From contig JABCZR010000002.1 of assembly GCA_013289585.1 (NCBI GenBank), positions 307,320 through 371,319 on the forward strand: a stretch of DNA of 64,000 nt, written 5' to 3'. Positions 19,040 through 29,038 of the stretch are shown here, one piece after another (position 1 is the first letter of the stretch; every line of letters begins with the position of its first letter). A program made the position numbers and the translations under genes. The notes below the pieces were generated by a model that searched no databases, was not told where the DNA came from, and worked only from the letters and a program-made list of their open reading frames with translations. Origin of the DNA: Acidobacteriota bacterium (GTDB lineage: Bacteria > Acidobacteriota > Terriglobia > Acidiferrales > UBA7541).

Positions 19040-21502
19040 TTAATCGTGCCGCAAGGCACGGAGCGGATCGAGGTGCGCTGCCCGTCGCGCGGGGAGGTAG
19101 CATGCTATTCCAGCTACGGCAAAAAGCAGCAAGGGCAGCCCGATGAATGCGGCTGGGTCGGCCGCCTGCACCCCGTAAAGAAGCGACGAAAGAGCCCGCG
19201 CCAGCAGGAACGCAGCGGGCAGGCCGATGGCCAGCCCAAGCACGGTGAGAAGCATCCCGCTTCGCAGCACCAAAGCGAGGACGTTGCCTGTCTGCGCACC
19301 CATCGACATGCGAATTCCGATTTCGTGGGTCCTTTCGCTCACGGAATAGGACATGACCCCGAACACGCCGACCGATGCCAGCACCAGGGCGATTGCCCCC
19401 AGTACCGCCATCATCGTAGCCACGTATGCGATGCCAACAATCGATTCCGTGATCACCTTGTCCATCGGCTTGATGTTGTACAGCGGTAAGTTTGCATCCA
19501 CCGCCGCAATTTCCGCTCGGGCCGCGGAAACGAATTTCAGCGGATCACCTGCCGTGCGTAGCACAACGGTCGTGTAAAACGGAGGCGCCTGCCGGAACGA
19601 GCGGTAAATCGTGGGGACATCGTCCTTGACGATCCAGCTGTAGCGCACGTCGTTTACCACGCCGACCACGGTCATCCATTTGCCTTCGGCTTCTACTTTG
19701 CCGTCCTTGATATGGCGGCCCAGCGGATTTTCACCGGAGAAATAACGTCTTGCCAGGCTTTCGCTGATCACCGCGGCCTGCGGCGATTCCGCTCCGTCCG
19801 TATCGCTCAGCAATCGGCCGTCGCGCAGCGCGATGTTCAGCGTATTGAAGTAATTCGGTGCGACTGTCTCCACGATGGCCGTGCGCGTTGCGCCGCGCTG
19901 CGTCAGCGGGCGCCCTTCGATCGAAAATTCTCTCTCGTTGATGCCTCCTCCATCCGCGTAGGGGACATACGTCACCATCGAGGCCGCTTGCACGCCGGAA
20001 ACAGAACCAAGCCGCCGCATGATTTGTTCGCTGAAGTTCAGCCGCGCGGCGGCCGGCGCGTACTGCACTTCGGGCAGCGAGTAGTTGAACGTCAGAAGCG
20101 TCTGCGGAGCATAACTCTCATTCACGTTCAGTAATCCCTGGAAGCCTTTCACCATCAGGCCCGCGCCAACCAGAAGCACAAGCGCGAGTGCCACTTCGGC
20201 AACCACCAGCGCACCGCGCAGACGGTGCCGGGTGCGGCTGACGGAAGAACCGCGGCCGCCTTCTTTCAGCGTTTCCGCAATGCTCGCGCGGGAACCCAGC
20301 AAGGAAGGCGCGATCCCCGAGATCACTCCGCTGAACACCGCGATGACCAGCGCGAACAGAAACGCGTTTCTGTCCAAGCGAATCGTCTTCCACCCGGCCA
20401 CGAACCGCGCTACGTCCGGCGGCATGTGCGCCAGAATCATTTGGATGTCCCACTGGGCCAGGAACAAACCCAGTGCCGCGCCGACCAACGACAACATGAT
20501 GCTCTCGATCAGCAATTGGCGAACGACCCTCCAGCGGCTGCCGCCCAGCGCCGTGCGCACCGCGAACTCGCTCGTTCGCCCTGTGATGCGCGCGAATTGC
20601 ACGTTGGCGACGTCGGCGCACGCGATCAGCAGGACAAAGCCAACCGCCACCATGAGTAGCACCGTGTATTGCCTGGTCAGCGTTCCGGTGATGAATTGCC
20701 GCAGCGGTTGCGGTTGCAGCCGCCAGGCTTTATTGGTATCGGGGTAAATTTCCGCCTGCCGCTCCGAGATGGCTTGCATCTCCGCAGCGCCCTCGGCAAA
20801 AGTAACGCCGGGCCGGAGGCGCCCGAGCACCCACAGCCAGCGATTGTCGCGCCGGAGCCGTTCTTTCACATCCAAAGCCAGTGGAATCCACGCCTCCGCG
20901 GGCATCGGAAAATCGAATCCCTTTTTCATGACGCCGACAATGTTAAAGCTCTTCCCGTCGACTTTTATGACACGCTTCAGGACGTTCGGGTCGGAAGCAT
21001 AGCGTTGTTCCCACAGTCCGTAGCTCAAGATGATTTCCTGATTACGGCCGGGCTCCTCCTCCTCCGGAAGAAACGTGCGGCCCAGGAGTGGCTGCACGCC
21101 AATCATCGGGAAGAAATTAGCGGTTACCTTGAAATCCTGCACTTTCTGAGCTTCGCGGTCGCCGGTCAGGTTTACTTCATCCCATGCGTACGCGGCCAGA
21201 TCATCGAATGAATGCACCTCCTTTATCCAATCGAGATATGTCGCGGGCGCAACCGCATTAAGATCCTGGGGACCGAAACCGGCTCCGCTATCCTGACTCG
21301 CGACGTGCGAGTCCACCAGAGCGACGATCCGGTCAGAATTCTCAAACGGCACGGGATGCAGCAGAAAGGCCTCTGCCAGGCTGAAAATCGCCGTGTTCGC
21401 GCCGATCCCCAATCCCAGCGCCACCACGCAAACGATCGTAGCGATCCGGTGTTTGATCAGCATTCGCACGCCGAATCGAACGTCTTGCCAAATCGTTTCC
21501 AT
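19040..21502 (-). CDS. ABC permease of ADOP/MacB type (FtsX domains)
   Basis: METIWQDVRFGVRMLIKHRIATIVCVVALGLGIGANTAIFSLAEAFLL N-terminus; C-terminal FtsX block SYSVSERTHEIGIRMSMGAQ...CYLPARRAAHLDPLRALRHD. Confidence 0.9.
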   Translation of the reverse strand: METIWQDVRFGVRMLIKHRIATIVCVVALGLGIGANTAIFSLAEAFLLHPVPFENSDRIVALVDSHVASQDSGAGFGPQDLNAVAPATYLDWIKEVHSFDDLAAYAWDEVNLTGDREAQKVQDFKVTANFFPMIGVQPLLGRTFLPEEEEPGRNQEIILSYGLWEQRYASDPNVLKRVIKVDGKSFNIVGVMKKGFDFPMPAEAWIPLALDVKERLRRDNRWLWVLGRLRPGVTFAEGAAEMQAISERQAEIYPDTNKAWRLQPQPLRQFITGTLTRQYTVLLMVAVGFVLLIACADVANVQFARITGRTSEFAVRTALGGSRWRVVRQLLIESIMLSLVGAALGLFLAQWDIQMILAHMPPDVARFVAGWKTIRLDRNAFLFALVIAVFSGVISGIAPSLLGSRASIAETLKEGGRGSSVSRTRHRLRGALVVAEVALALVLLVGAGLMVKGFQGLLNVNESYAPQTLLTFNYSLPEVQYAPAAARLNFSEQIMRRLGSVSGVQAASMVTYVPYADGGGINEREFSIEGRPLTQRGATRTAIVETVAPNYFNTLNIALRDGRLLSDTDGAESPQAAVISESLARRYFSGENPLGRHIKDGKVEAEGKWMTVVGVVNDVRYSWIVKDDVPTIYRSFRQAPPFYTTVVLRTAGDPLKFVSAARAEIAAVDANLPLYNIKPMDKVITESIVGIAYVATMMAVLGAIALVLASVGVFGVMSYSVSERTHEIGIRMSMGAQTGNVLALVLRSGMLLTVLGLAIGLPAAFLLARALSSLLYGVQAADPAAFIGLPLLLFAVAGIACYLPARRAAHLDPLRALRHD

Positions 21503-21519
21503 GAACGGCCCTCCGGGCA

Positions 21520-22230
21520 TCAGGCTCCGACGCGTGCTTCCTGAGTTTCCTCAACGATGCGCCCGTCAAAGAGGTGAATCGTGCGCTCCGCAAAATTGGC
21601 GTAGCGTTGGTCGTGTGTCACCATGCAGACGGTCGCCCCGTTGCGGTGCAAATCGCGCAACAGTTCCATCACCGCTTCGCCGTTTTTCGAGTCCAGGTTT
21701 CCGGTGGGCTCGTCAGCCATCAGGATCAGCGGATCGCCGACAAGTGCGCGGGCCACAGCCACGCGCTGTTGCTGACCGCCGGATAGCTGCGAAGGATAGT
21801 GACGCAGACGGTGCGCCATCCCGACGCGTTCGAGCGCGTGCTGCACCTTTTGCTTGCGCTCCGCCGCGCTGGTGCCGCGGTACGTTAGCGGGAGCTCCAC
21901 GTTCTCATACACCGTCAAGTCGCCAATCAGGTTGAACGCCTGAAAGATGAACCCGATTTCGCGATTGCGGATCCGTGTGCGCTCGCTGATGGAAAGATTG
22001 GCCACCGGCTGTCCGTTCAGCGTATAGCTGCCGCCCGTCGGCGAATCGAGCAGCCCCAAAATCGAAAGTAGCGTCGACTTGCCGCAGCCCGAAGGCCCCG
22101 CGATGGAGATGTACTGCCCCTTCTTGATCTCCAGATGAATCTCCGACAAAGCGTGCGTTTCCACCTCATCGGTTAGAAACACTTTCTTAACGCCTTCCAT
22201 CTTGATCAATGTTGCTGTTGCGTCCGTCAT
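21520..22230 (-). CDS. MacB/LolD-type ABC transporter ATP-binding protein
   Basis: MTDATATLIKMEGVKKVF start; GPSGCGKSTLLSILGLLDSPTGG; LSGGQQQRVAVARALVGDPLILMADEPTGNLD. Confidence 0.93.
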   Translation of the reverse strand: MTDATATLIKMEGVKKVFLTDEVETHALSEIHLEIKKGQYISIAGPSGCGKSTLLSILGLLDSPTGGSYTLNGQPVANLSISERTRIRNREIGFIFQAFNLIGDLTVYENVELPLTYRGTSAAERKQKVQHALERVGMAHRLRHYPSQLSGGQQQRVAVARALVGDPLILMADEPTGNLDSKNGEAVMELLRDLHRNGATVCMVTHDQRYANFAERTIHLFDGRIVEETQEARVGA

Positions 22231-22314
22231 TGGATCTCCTTCGTTTCTGCGAATTGTGAAATTTGTTTCAGTTGCAATTGATTCCGTGCCTCGAAAAGAC
22301 AATTCCACTCAAAT

Positions 22315-24825
22315 TCATTCGTAGCGCAGTGCCACGATGGGATCGATTCGCGTTGCCCGCCGCGACGGGATGTAGCACGCCACGAGTGCCACCAGGCAGA
22401 TTGTTCCCAGCGACGCCGCATACACTGGAAAGTCCCCCGCGTGCACTCCATACAGCAACGACTCGCTCAGCCGTGCCAGCCCGTACGCCAGCGGCAATCC
22501 CACCAGCGCGCCCGCCAACACCATCCACCCGACTTCCTTGAACACCAGCCATCTCACCTGACCCGCAGCTGCTCCCAGCGCCACGCGAATCCCAATTTCC
22601 CGTGTCCGTTGCACCACCAGGTAGGCCAGCACTCCATAAATTCCCAACGCCGCCAGCAGCGCAGCCAGCCCTCCAAACACCGCTGAAAGTCCCGCAATGA
22701 TGCGTTCTGCGAACAAATCTTCGTCCACCACCCGCCCCATGGTCTTCAGCTCGTATACCGGCAAGTTGGGATCCGCGCCCCGGACCGTCTCCCTGAGCGC
22801 ATTCGACATGAGCAAGGGATCTCGTTGGCTCCGGATGTAGAAACTCATGCTGAACAGCTTTCCGAATTGCGCATACGGTTGATAGAAATAGGGAAGCTCC
22901 GCATCCCGGACGTGTGCTTCTTTTGCGTCTTTTACGACCCCAACGATCTCTATGTTGGGCTTAACGTCATTGCCCCCGCCCACCGCAAAGTGGACGCCGA
23001 TCGGATTTCTATCTGGAAAGAAAGCTTTCGCCATGGCTTCATTGATGATTGCCACTTTCGTGCTCGCCGCCGTATCTCCAGCGTTGAATTCGCGCCCAGA
23101 AAGGAGCGCGATCCCCAGGGTCGAAAAATACTTGGGGCTCACCGCGTCAAAGTTCACGTGACGGTCATCCGTGTCCAGGTTCTGACGGCCCTCCACCGTG
23201 ATGTTCCCGCCCATGTCCGTCCCGGTCAGCACTGGAATCTGAGACGACCCCACCCCGCTCACGCCAGGAAGCGCCCCCAGCCGTTCCCTCAACTGGTCAA
23301 CAAGGGCGACCGTCCTCGCCATGTTGTAGCCGCCCAGTTGCGGCGCGATCGAAAAGGTGATCAAGTTCTCCGTGCTAAGTCCCAGGTTTTGCTTCCGCAG
23401 ATTCCAAAGGGTTCTGGAAAACAGGGCCCCGCCCGTCAGCAAAAGCAGTGTGAAAGCCACTTGTCCCGCAACAAGGAACTTGCGAAATCTCACGTGCCCT
23501 GGCCCCGCGGAGGTTGTAGATCCCTGATCCTTCATCATCTGTGAGACGCCTGTTCGAGTAGCACGCCACGCCGGGACCAGTCCAAAAAGCAGGGCCGAGA
23601 CCGCCGTCGCCGCCGTCGCAAATCCCAACACACTTCCGTCCACCTGTGCCGTGATCCCTCGTACCCCTGCTTCAGTAACGACAGCTTGCGTCAAAATGTT
23701 CATAATCCAGGCGCCCAAAATCAGCCCGAGAACGCCTCCCCCCAGCGCGCAGAGGAAACTTTCCACCAATAATTGCCGCATCATCCGCCCCGGTGTCGCG
23801 CCCAGCGCGGAACGAATCGCAAACTCACGTTGCCTTGCGGCTGCCTTGGCCAAAAGCAGGTTTGCCACGTTGGTGCACGCGATCAGCAGCACCAGCGCGA
23901 CCATCGCAAACAGTGCGATTAGCGCCGGCCCAGAATCTCTTTGAACGGTCGTCCTACCCTGTGCCCCAGGAGCCAGCACGATCTTTTTGCTGAGAAACTC
24001 CTTAAGTTCTTTCCCTTCCGTGCGCAGATGGATGGTAGCAGCCTGTTGCTCGAGTAGACCCGGATAGTCAACGTTGATTCCTGCCTGCGCCTGCTCCATG
24101 GACACGCCGGGTTTCCGCCGTGCCAGTACCGCCAAAAACGAATCATTCCAGTCGTCCAGCCCGTTGCGGATCGGCGTCATCTGCCCCTTCATAGTCATGG
24201 GCACAAAAATGTCCGGCGTCTGTCCCACCTGGATTCCGCTGAATCCTGCTTGCGCTACGCCGACGACCGTCATTTCGGTGTTGTTCACCAGAATTGTCTG
24301 ATTCAGCACTCCCGCGTCCCCGCCAAAGTGTCGCGTCCAATAAGCGTGGCTCAGGACTAGTACGGGATGCGCGCCTTGGACATCGTCATCGGCAGGCGAC
24401 AGAACGCGGCCCAGTGCGGGGCGGACCCCCAGCACCTCGAAATAGTTCCCGGTCACGAGTTCGCCAGAACCCCGGTCGGTCTGCCCGTGGTTCGCGATGC
24501 TGGCCCCAAATTCATGGCGTGCAATCACTCCATCAAAAACAGCGGTGTTCTTCGCCAATCCCTTGTAAAGCGGGTAGGAGAAAATCTCCGAGTCGTCGCC
24601 ATCACTCCAGGTATGTCCATGTTTCGGTCCGGGCGACTTCAAGATCACCAGCTCATTGGGATTGCGGACCGGCAAACGTCGCAAGAGCACTTGATTGAGC
24701 AAGGAGAAGATCGCAGAGTTGGCGCCGATTCCCAATGCCAGCGTCAAAATGGCAATGGAAGTAAAGCCCGGATTTTTTGCCAGCATCCGCAGGCCGTACT
24801 TGATGTCTTGCAACAGCTCTTGCAT
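22315..24825 (-). CDS. ADOP-type ABC permease
   Basis: MQELLQDIKYGLRMLAKNPGFTSIAILTLALGIGANSAIFSLLNQVLLRRLP; C-terminal VVQRTREIGIRVALGAAAG...CYIPSRRATRIDPIVALRYE. Confidence 0.93.
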   Translation of the reverse strand: MQELLQDIKYGLRMLAKNPGFTSIAILTLALGIGANSAIFSLLNQVLLRRLPVRNPNELVILKSPGPKHGHTWSDGDDSEIFSYPLYKGLAKNTAVFDGVIARHEFGASIANHGQTDRGSGELVTGNYFEVLGVRPALGRVLSPADDDVQGAHPVLVLSHAYWTRHFGGDAGVLNQTILVNNTEMTVVGVAQAGFSGIQVGQTPDIFVPMTMKGQMTPIRNGLDDWNDSFLAVLARRKPGVSMEQAQAGINVDYPGLLEQQAATIHLRTEGKELKEFLSKKIVLAPGAQGRTTVQRDSGPALIALFAMVALVLLIACTNVANLLLAKAAARQREFAIRSALGATPGRMMRQLLVESFLCALGGGVLGLILGAWIMNILTQAVVTEAGVRGITAQVDGSVLGFATAATAVSALLFGLVPAWRATRTGVSQMMKDQGSTTSAGPGHVRFRKFLVAGQVAFTLLLLTGGALFSRTLWNLRKQNLGLSTENLITFSIAPQLGGYNMARTVALVDQLRERLGALPGVSGVGSSQIPVLTGTDMGGNITVEGRQNLDTDDRHVNFDAVSPKYFSTLGIALLSGREFNAGDTAASTKVAIINEAMAKAFFPDRNPIGVHFAVGGGNDVKPNIEIVGVVKDAKEAHVRDAELPYFYQPYAQFGKLFSMSFYIRSQRDPLLMSNALRETVRGADPNLPVYELKTMGRVVDEDLFAERIIAGLSAVFGGLAALLAALGIYGVLAYLVVQRTREIGIRVALGAAAGQVRWLVFKEVGWMVLAGALVGLPLAYGLARLSESLLYGVHAGDFPVYAASLGTICLVALVACYIPSRRATRIDPIVALRYE

Positions 24826-24861
24826 TCTCTATTCCCTTGAACGCTTCACAGAATCCATTAA

Positions 24862-27312
24862 TCACTCATACCGCAGCGCCACCATCGGATCCACACGCGA
24901 CGCCCGCCGCGCCGGTATGTAACAAGCCGCAAACGCCACCACACTCAGCAGGCACGCCACTCCCAGAAATGTCAGCGGGTCCGTCGGGCTGATTCCAAAA
25001 AGCTGGCTCTTCAGCAGCCAGGAAATCGCCAGCGTCCCTGCCAGCCCGAACACAATTCCAACCAGGGTCATCCCCATCCCGTGGCCAATGACCAGCTGCA
25101 AAATATCCGCCTTCTCCGCTCCCATCGCTACGCGCACGCCAAGTTCCTGCGTGCGTTGCTCCACGCTATACGACACCACCCCGAATAATCCGATGATTGC
25201 CAGCAGCAAACCCGCACCGGCAAACACGGTGCAGAGCAGGCTCGTGAATTTTCTTTGCGCCACGGAATCGGCCAGATATTTTTCCATCGGTCGCGCGCCA
25301 TACACCGGAAGTTCCGTATCGAGGACCTTCACCTGTTCCCGCACAGCCGGAAGAAGCGCGAGAGGATCACCCTCTGTTCGAACCGTAACGTAGAGCGTGC
25401 CCAGAGGAACCTGGTCGTAGGGCACGTAGGATTCCGGATCTGCCTGCTGCCAAAGATTCCTGTGTTTCACGTCACCCGCCACACCGACAATCTCGCGCAT
25501 CAAAGACGGCCCCGCCGCGGACACTCCCGGCTTGATGTGCTTTCCGATGGGATCTTCATTGGGGAAAAATTTGCGCGCCAGCGTTTGGTTGATGATCACC
25601 ACCGGCGCGGCGTGCCGGTCGTCACGCGCCGTAAAGTCTCTCCCCGACAGCAAGGGGATACGCATTGTCTGGAAGTAGTTCAGGCCAATTGTTCGAAACT
25701 GCGTACGCGCCTCCTCGCTGCGCGGCACCGGGTGGCCCTCGATCTGAAAGCTCGTTCGAATGATGTCATCGGAGAGCGGCAGGGGTTCCACGCCGCTCGC
25801 ACTTTTTACTCCGGGCATCGCGCGCAGCCGCTCGAGCAGTTGCGCATAGAAGTCCGCCGACTGTTCCGGCTTCCCATAGCGCACGCTGGGCAGGCTGACG
25901 TTGAATACAAGCACTCCATGCGGATCGAAGCCAGGCGGAACGCGCGTCAGGCGCACCATGCTTTCCAGCAGCAGGCTCGCGCCAATTAGCAACACCACCG
26001 CCAGCGACACTTCTGAAATAACCAGCAGGCTGCGGATGCGCGAGCGCCCCACCCCCTCCGTTGCCGTACGCCCACTCTCTTTCAAGGACTGAAACAGATC
26101 AAAGCGCAGCACATGCAAGGCCGGAGCAAGTCCAAAAAGTATCCCCGCGCATATCGAAACGACAAGAGTGAAGAGCAGTGCTGCGGAATTTACCGTAGCG
26201 CCTGCAAGCCGTGGAATCTGCACCGACGGTAAACTCGCTAACAGCCTCGTTCCCCACACCGCGAGGAACAATCCCAGCGTCCCTCCACCAATCGACAACA
26301 GGACGCTCTCCGTCAAAAGCTGCCGCACAATGCGCCCGCCGCCCGCGCCCAGCGAAGAACGAATCGCCATCTCTCGCTGCCGCCCGGCGGCCCTCGCCAA
26401 AAGAAGATTCGCGGAGTTCGCGCACGCGATGAGCAGCAGAATCCCCACCGCCCCCAGCACCAGCAGCAAAACCGGTCGTATGTCTCCAACCAGAGCCTCG
26501 ATCTGCGGCTGAACTGCCATGCTCAAATGGCCATCCGTGTCAGGAAACTGCTTCTCCAACCCTGCTGCGATATTTCCTGTGTCGGCGTTCGCCTGCTCCA
26601 GCGTAACGCCCGCCTTCAATCTTCCAATAGCCCCGAGAAAATGCGCGCCGCGTTCCTCGGTCATCGGCTTGTCGCCGCCCAGGTTCACCATCTCCACGGC
26701 CATAGTCGTCCACAGGTCCATCGGCTCCGCATTCACCGGAAACTGAAATTGCGGCGGCATCACACCGACAATCGTGTACGCACGTTCATCGAGCTGGATC
26801 GTCTTGCCCTGGATGTTGGGGTCGCCGCCGAATCGGCTCTTCCAGATAGAATGGCTGAGTAGGACCACGCGCGTGCCCGGCTGATCATCCGCGGAAACAA
26901 AAACCCGTCCGATTATCGGCGACGCGCGAAGCACCGTAAACAGATCGGCGGAAACAATTCCACCCTGCAGTTGTTGCGGTTCTCCGTTGCCGGTTACGGT
27001 GAAATTGCTCTGGTCAAATGCCGCGACCGATTCCAACGTTCGTGTCTGCGCCCGCAGATCCGCGAAATCCGGATAACTCAGTGCCCGCCCCTTTTCGCCG
27101 TTGCGGAGGTCGCGACCCGAAACAGATACCAGACGATCCGGTTCAGAGAAGGGAAGCGGCTTCAAGAGCACCGCATCCACCACGCTGAAGATTGCAGCAT
27201 TCGCGCCAATCCCCACCGCGAGCGTGATCACCGCGATCGCCGTAAATCCCGGGTTTTTCGCCAGCATTCGCAGGCCGTAGCGCACGTCCTGCCAGAGCGC
27301 GTGCATCCTCAT
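24862..27312 (-). CDS. ADOP-type ABC permease
   Basis: LWQDVRYGLRMLAKNPGFTAIAVITLAVGIGANAAIFSVVDAVLLKPLPF; C-terminal VEQRTQELGVRVAMGAEKA...CYIPARRASRVDPMVALRYE. Confidence 0.93.
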   Translation of the reverse strand: MRMHALWQDVRYGLRMLAKNPGFTAIAVITLAVGIGANAAIFSVVDAVLLKPLPFSEPDRLVSVSGRDLRNGEKGRALSYPDFADLRAQTRTLESVAAFDQSNFTVTGNGEPQQLQGGIVSADLFTVLRASPIIGRVFVSADDQPGTRVVLLSHSIWKSRFGGDPNIQGKTIQLDERAYTIVGVMPPQFQFPVNAEPMDLWTTMAVEMVNLGGDKPMTEERGAHFLGAIGRLKAGVTLEQANADTGNIAAGLEKQFPDTDGHLSMAVQPQIEALVGDIRPVLLLVLGAVGILLLIACANSANLLLARAAGRQREMAIRSSLGAGGGRIVRQLLTESVLLSIGGGTLGLFLAVWGTRLLASLPSVQIPRLAGATVNSAALLFTLVVSICAGILFGLAPALHVLRFDLFQSLKESGRTATEGVGRSRIRSLLVISEVSLAVVLLIGASLLLESMVRLTRVPPGFDPHGVLVFNVSLPSVRYGKPEQSADFYAQLLERLRAMPGVKSASGVEPLPLSDDIIRTSFQIEGHPVPRSEEARTQFRTIGLNYFQTMRIPLLSGRDFTARDDRHAAPVVIINQTLARKFFPNEDPIGKHIKPGVSAAGPSLMREIVGVAGDVKHRNLWQQADPESYVPYDQVPLGTLYVTVRTEGDPLALLPAVREQVKVLDTELPVYGARPMEKYLADSVAQRKFTSLLCTVFAGAGLLLAIIGLFGVVSYSVEQRTQELGVRVAMGAEKADILQLVIGHGMGMTLVGIVFGLAGTLAISWLLKSQLFGISPTDPLTFLGVACLLSVVAFAACYIPARRASRVDPMVALRYE

Positions 27313-27399
27313 CCTCCCGCGATCATCTATTCAAGAATTTCTGCTGTTTGGAAACGTCAAATAATCTCTTCGAGGTCTTGTCGGGACGCGCGCCAATCA

Positions 27400-28653
27400 T
27401 TACTTCAGCCGGATGCGGTCGAAGTTATCCCAGGCCGACATGTCCGACAGGATCACTTTGTCCCCGACCTTCAGCCCGTCCACAATCTCGATCGTGTTCA
27501 CCGAACTCCGGCCCAGCTTCACATTGACGCGCACCGCTTCCGCTCCGTCATCTATAATCTTAAAAATCCCGATCGTGCTCTCCGCCTGCCCGTGCACTGG
27601 TCTCCCGACATACAGCACATCCTTCAGATTCTCGAGCGTAACCGTGCCGTCCACGCTCAAATCCGGCCTTGCACCCAAGGGAAGGGGATCGTCAATCGTC
27701 ACGTCTACGGTAACCGTGCCATTCACCACCGATGGATCGATTCGCGATACGTGTCCTCCAACGATGCCATTCCGCGTATCGATCGATGCCTTCTGCCCGA
27801 TCGCTACGTCTTTCGCTTGCGTCTCGGCAATCTTGATCTCCGCTTTCAGTTTCTTCGGATCAGCCACCCGCGCCAGGTTTGTGCCGGGGGTGATGTGCTG
27901 GCCCACTTCCACTGGCACAAGCTGCAAAACGCCTTCGATGCCCGCCCGAACGTGCAGCGCATCCAATTGGCCCTTTTTCAGTTGATAAAGGGCTTTCTGC
28001 TCATCAATTTTTGCCTGCTGCGCGGCCAGTCGTGCTTTCGCCGAATCCGCGGCGATTCTCGTCCGTTCGCCCTCCAGCTGCACGCGAATCAACAGTTGGT
28101 CTTCCCTCACTCTGGAGAGACTCCTGATGTGGTCAGACCCAATGCCCTCTTTGAATAGCTTTTCGTCTACGTCATGTTGCAGGCGGGCCTGCTCGTAGTC
28201 GCTGCGCACGGCGGCTTCATTGGCCTTTTGGTTCATCAGTTCGCTGTCAACTTGCACTCTAAGGTTTGCATAGTCTGCTTCCGCGCCTTTGAGTTGGAAT
28301 TCCGCGTCAAGCGCTTCTCGCTGCAGCGTTGGGTCGCTCAGCTCCATAATGATGGAATTTGCCTTGACGAGAGCCCCCGGCCTCAGCACCCAACGGTCGA
28401 CGCGCGAGTCCGTCTGCGCGGCAATCCACCGGATGTCTTCAGGAACCAGCGTCCCCAGCCCGCGCACTTCGCGCACCATGGGCCCGCGCTTCACCTCGTC
28501 GGGCCAGATTGTGGCGCGATCCACCGAGGGTGCAGCCGGCCGCAGCCGCGAGAGCCCGTAAGTCACGCCCCCCACCAATAGGATAGCGACGGTCGCGTAC
28601 ACGATCCGTCGGATTTTCTTTGCTCGAGCGTTAGATGGTCGTTGGATGTCCAT
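27400..28653 (-). CDS. Periplasmic adaptor (HlyD/MFP family) of the ABC efflux system
   Basis: N-terminal TM anchor, coiled-coil region, lipoyl-like GVLQLVPVEVGQHITPGTNLARVADP, C-terminal VKLGRSSVNTIEIVDGLKVGDKVILSD. Confidence 0.9.
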   Translation of the reverse strand: MDIQRPSNARAKKIRRIVYATVAILLVGGVTYGLSRLRPAAPSVDRATIWPDEVKRGPMVREVRGLGTLVPEDIRWIAAQTDSRVDRWVLRPGALVKANSIIMELSDPTLQREALDAEFQLKGAEADYANLRVQVDSELMNQKANEAAVRSDYEQARLQHDVDEKLFKEGIGSDHIRSLSRVREDQLLIRVQLEGERTRIAADSAKARLAAQQAKIDEQKALYQLKKGQLDALHVRAGIEGVLQLVPVEVGQHITPGTNLARVADPKKLKAEIKIAETQAKDVAIGQKASIDTRNGIVGGHVSRIDPSVVNGTVTVDVTIDDPLPLGARPDLSVDGTVTLENLKDVLYVGRPVHGQAESTIGIFKIIDDGAEAVRVNVKLGRSSVNTIEIVDGLKVGDKVILSDMSAWDNFDRIRLK

Positions 28654-28675
28654 ATATATTGTCACTATGTAGAAC

Positions 28676-28690
28676 GCAACTGGCCTGCCC
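28676..28690 (-). promoter_or_regulatory. Candidate sigma-54 (-24/-12) promoter for the HlyD-ADOP efflux locus
   Basis: Reverse strand reads GGGCAGG-CCAG-TTGC (consensus TGGCACG-N4-TTGC), GG and GC dinucleotides exactly 10 nt apart, just upstream of the adaptor gene; an NtrC-family regulator lies in the same locus. Confidence 0.45.
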
Positions 28691-29038
28691 CATGTTCCCT
28701 CTCGTAAGTCTACCTGTTTTCAATAGATTAGCCTGTGTTCTTTTGCTCAAGTCCGCCCCCAATCGACCGGAAATGGGATTACCTGTCCCACCTTCGAACA
28801 ATCACTCCCACGCTCTTTTCTATAGACGTCATCTGGATGTCAGCGTCACGTCCATCGCTTCTCGAACTCAGGCCGAATTGGCTCCCGACCTGCTGCTCCG
28901 CAAGCACGCCAGCGAACACCTCAGTCATCCTAATTTCCTGCCGTCGTGTATTCCAATTTCCGTTCTTCGCTCTCCCATCGCGGTGGGGTAAACTCTTTAT
29001 CGTCCGGTGTTGCCCAGCGCGAATTGCAGGAGGGCATC

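Noticed and set aside
22260-22300. GGCACG...TTGC on the reverse strand upstream of the 21520..22230 ATPase, resembling sigma-54
   Set aside because: Spacing between the two blocks is 3 nt too long for a -24/-12 promoter.
22315-27312. Tandem ADOP permeases considered as a recent duplication or mobile element
   Set aside because: The two proteins are well diverged in sequence and no flanking repeats or transposase were seen.
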